From NCBI GenBank assembly GCA_026686845.1, contig JAIVEN010000018.1, forward strand, positions 11,937,001-12,001,000: 64,000 nucleotides of DNA, given 5' to 3'. The notes under the pieces were generated by a model, which did no database searches, was not told the DNA's origin, and worked only from the letters and a program-made list of their open reading frames with translations. The stretch's first letter is position 1. The number at the start of each line of letters is the position of its first letter. The position numbers and the translations under genes were made by a program. This document shows positions 63,897 to 64,000 of this stretch, piece by piece. The stretch is from Adenanthera pavonina. Lineage: Eukaryota; Streptophyta; Magnoliopsida; Fabales; Fabaceae.

Positions 63897-64000
63897 AATA
63901 AAAATCAGTTAATTAATGGCTATAAATTTATCTAAAACTTTCCAAATTTTCCATTATTTCCATTTAGATTAGATTTGGTAGATATAAAAGGAGTTTCATA
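63897..64000. other. Flanking DNA at window end
   Basis: About 100 bp of AT-rich sequence after the LTR; nothing recognised. Confidence 0.4.

Overview
The window looks like nuclear DNA of a flowering plant. It is strongly AT-rich, its one recognisable host gene has plant-type introns, and nearly everything else is plant transposable-element sequence: Copia, Tekay/Del-like and Tat/Ogre-like LTRs, miniature LTR elements, L1- and RTE-type LINEs, and Stowaway-, PIF/Harbinger-, hAT- and CACTA-like DNA elements. I cannot name the species. No intact host protein-coding gene, tRNA, rRNA or CRISPR array was recognised.

Layout. 1-5.2 kb: a broken minus-strand ORF of the kind found in Ulp1/Mutator-like plant elements, split by a solo LTR (258-2672) and followed by a TTGCAAA-rich degenerate repeat tract. 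5.2-9.55 kb: a long-inverted-repeat DNA element that has received a second solo LTR of the same family, a Stowaway-like MITE and a truncated LINE with a perfect 13-bp target duplication. 9.55-10.7 kb: AT-rich DNA with a Stowaway-like end. 10.74-19.97 kb: a complete eight-exon TONNEAU1 (TON1) locus that is an unprocessed pseudogene, with missing acceptors, an in-frame stop and two frameshifts. Its introns hold a Harbinger-like MITE, a TIR element and a 432-bp TRIM. 20-26.97 kb: RTE and L1 LINE remnants and a reverse-strand Copia LTR with its polypurine tract.

26.97-40.26 kb is a nested stack. A third solo LTR of the first family was split by a 10.5-kb Copia element of Angela type. That element was in turn hit by a 1.66-kb solo Copia LTR inside RNase H and by an inverted fragment of the first LTR family that fuses to its left LTR and removes its primer-binding site. 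42.18-49.09 kb is another nest: a miniature LTR element whose right LTR contains a 5.9-kb non-autonomous Gypsy element keeping only gag and the pol tail. 50.2-52 kb holds a hAT-like element and one CACTA end. 52-58.9 kb is AT-rich with nothing recognisable. 58.95-63.89 kb is a 4.94-kb solo LTR of Tat/Ogre type with a GC-rich, GA-biased, partly duplicated core.

Most boundaries rest on TG...CA termini plus target-site duplications read directly from the sequence. In two places, removing the inserted solo LTR closes a broken reading frame exactly. Together the features describe a gene-poor heterochromatin-like region shaped by repeated insertion, LTR-LTR recombination into solo LTRs, and decay.
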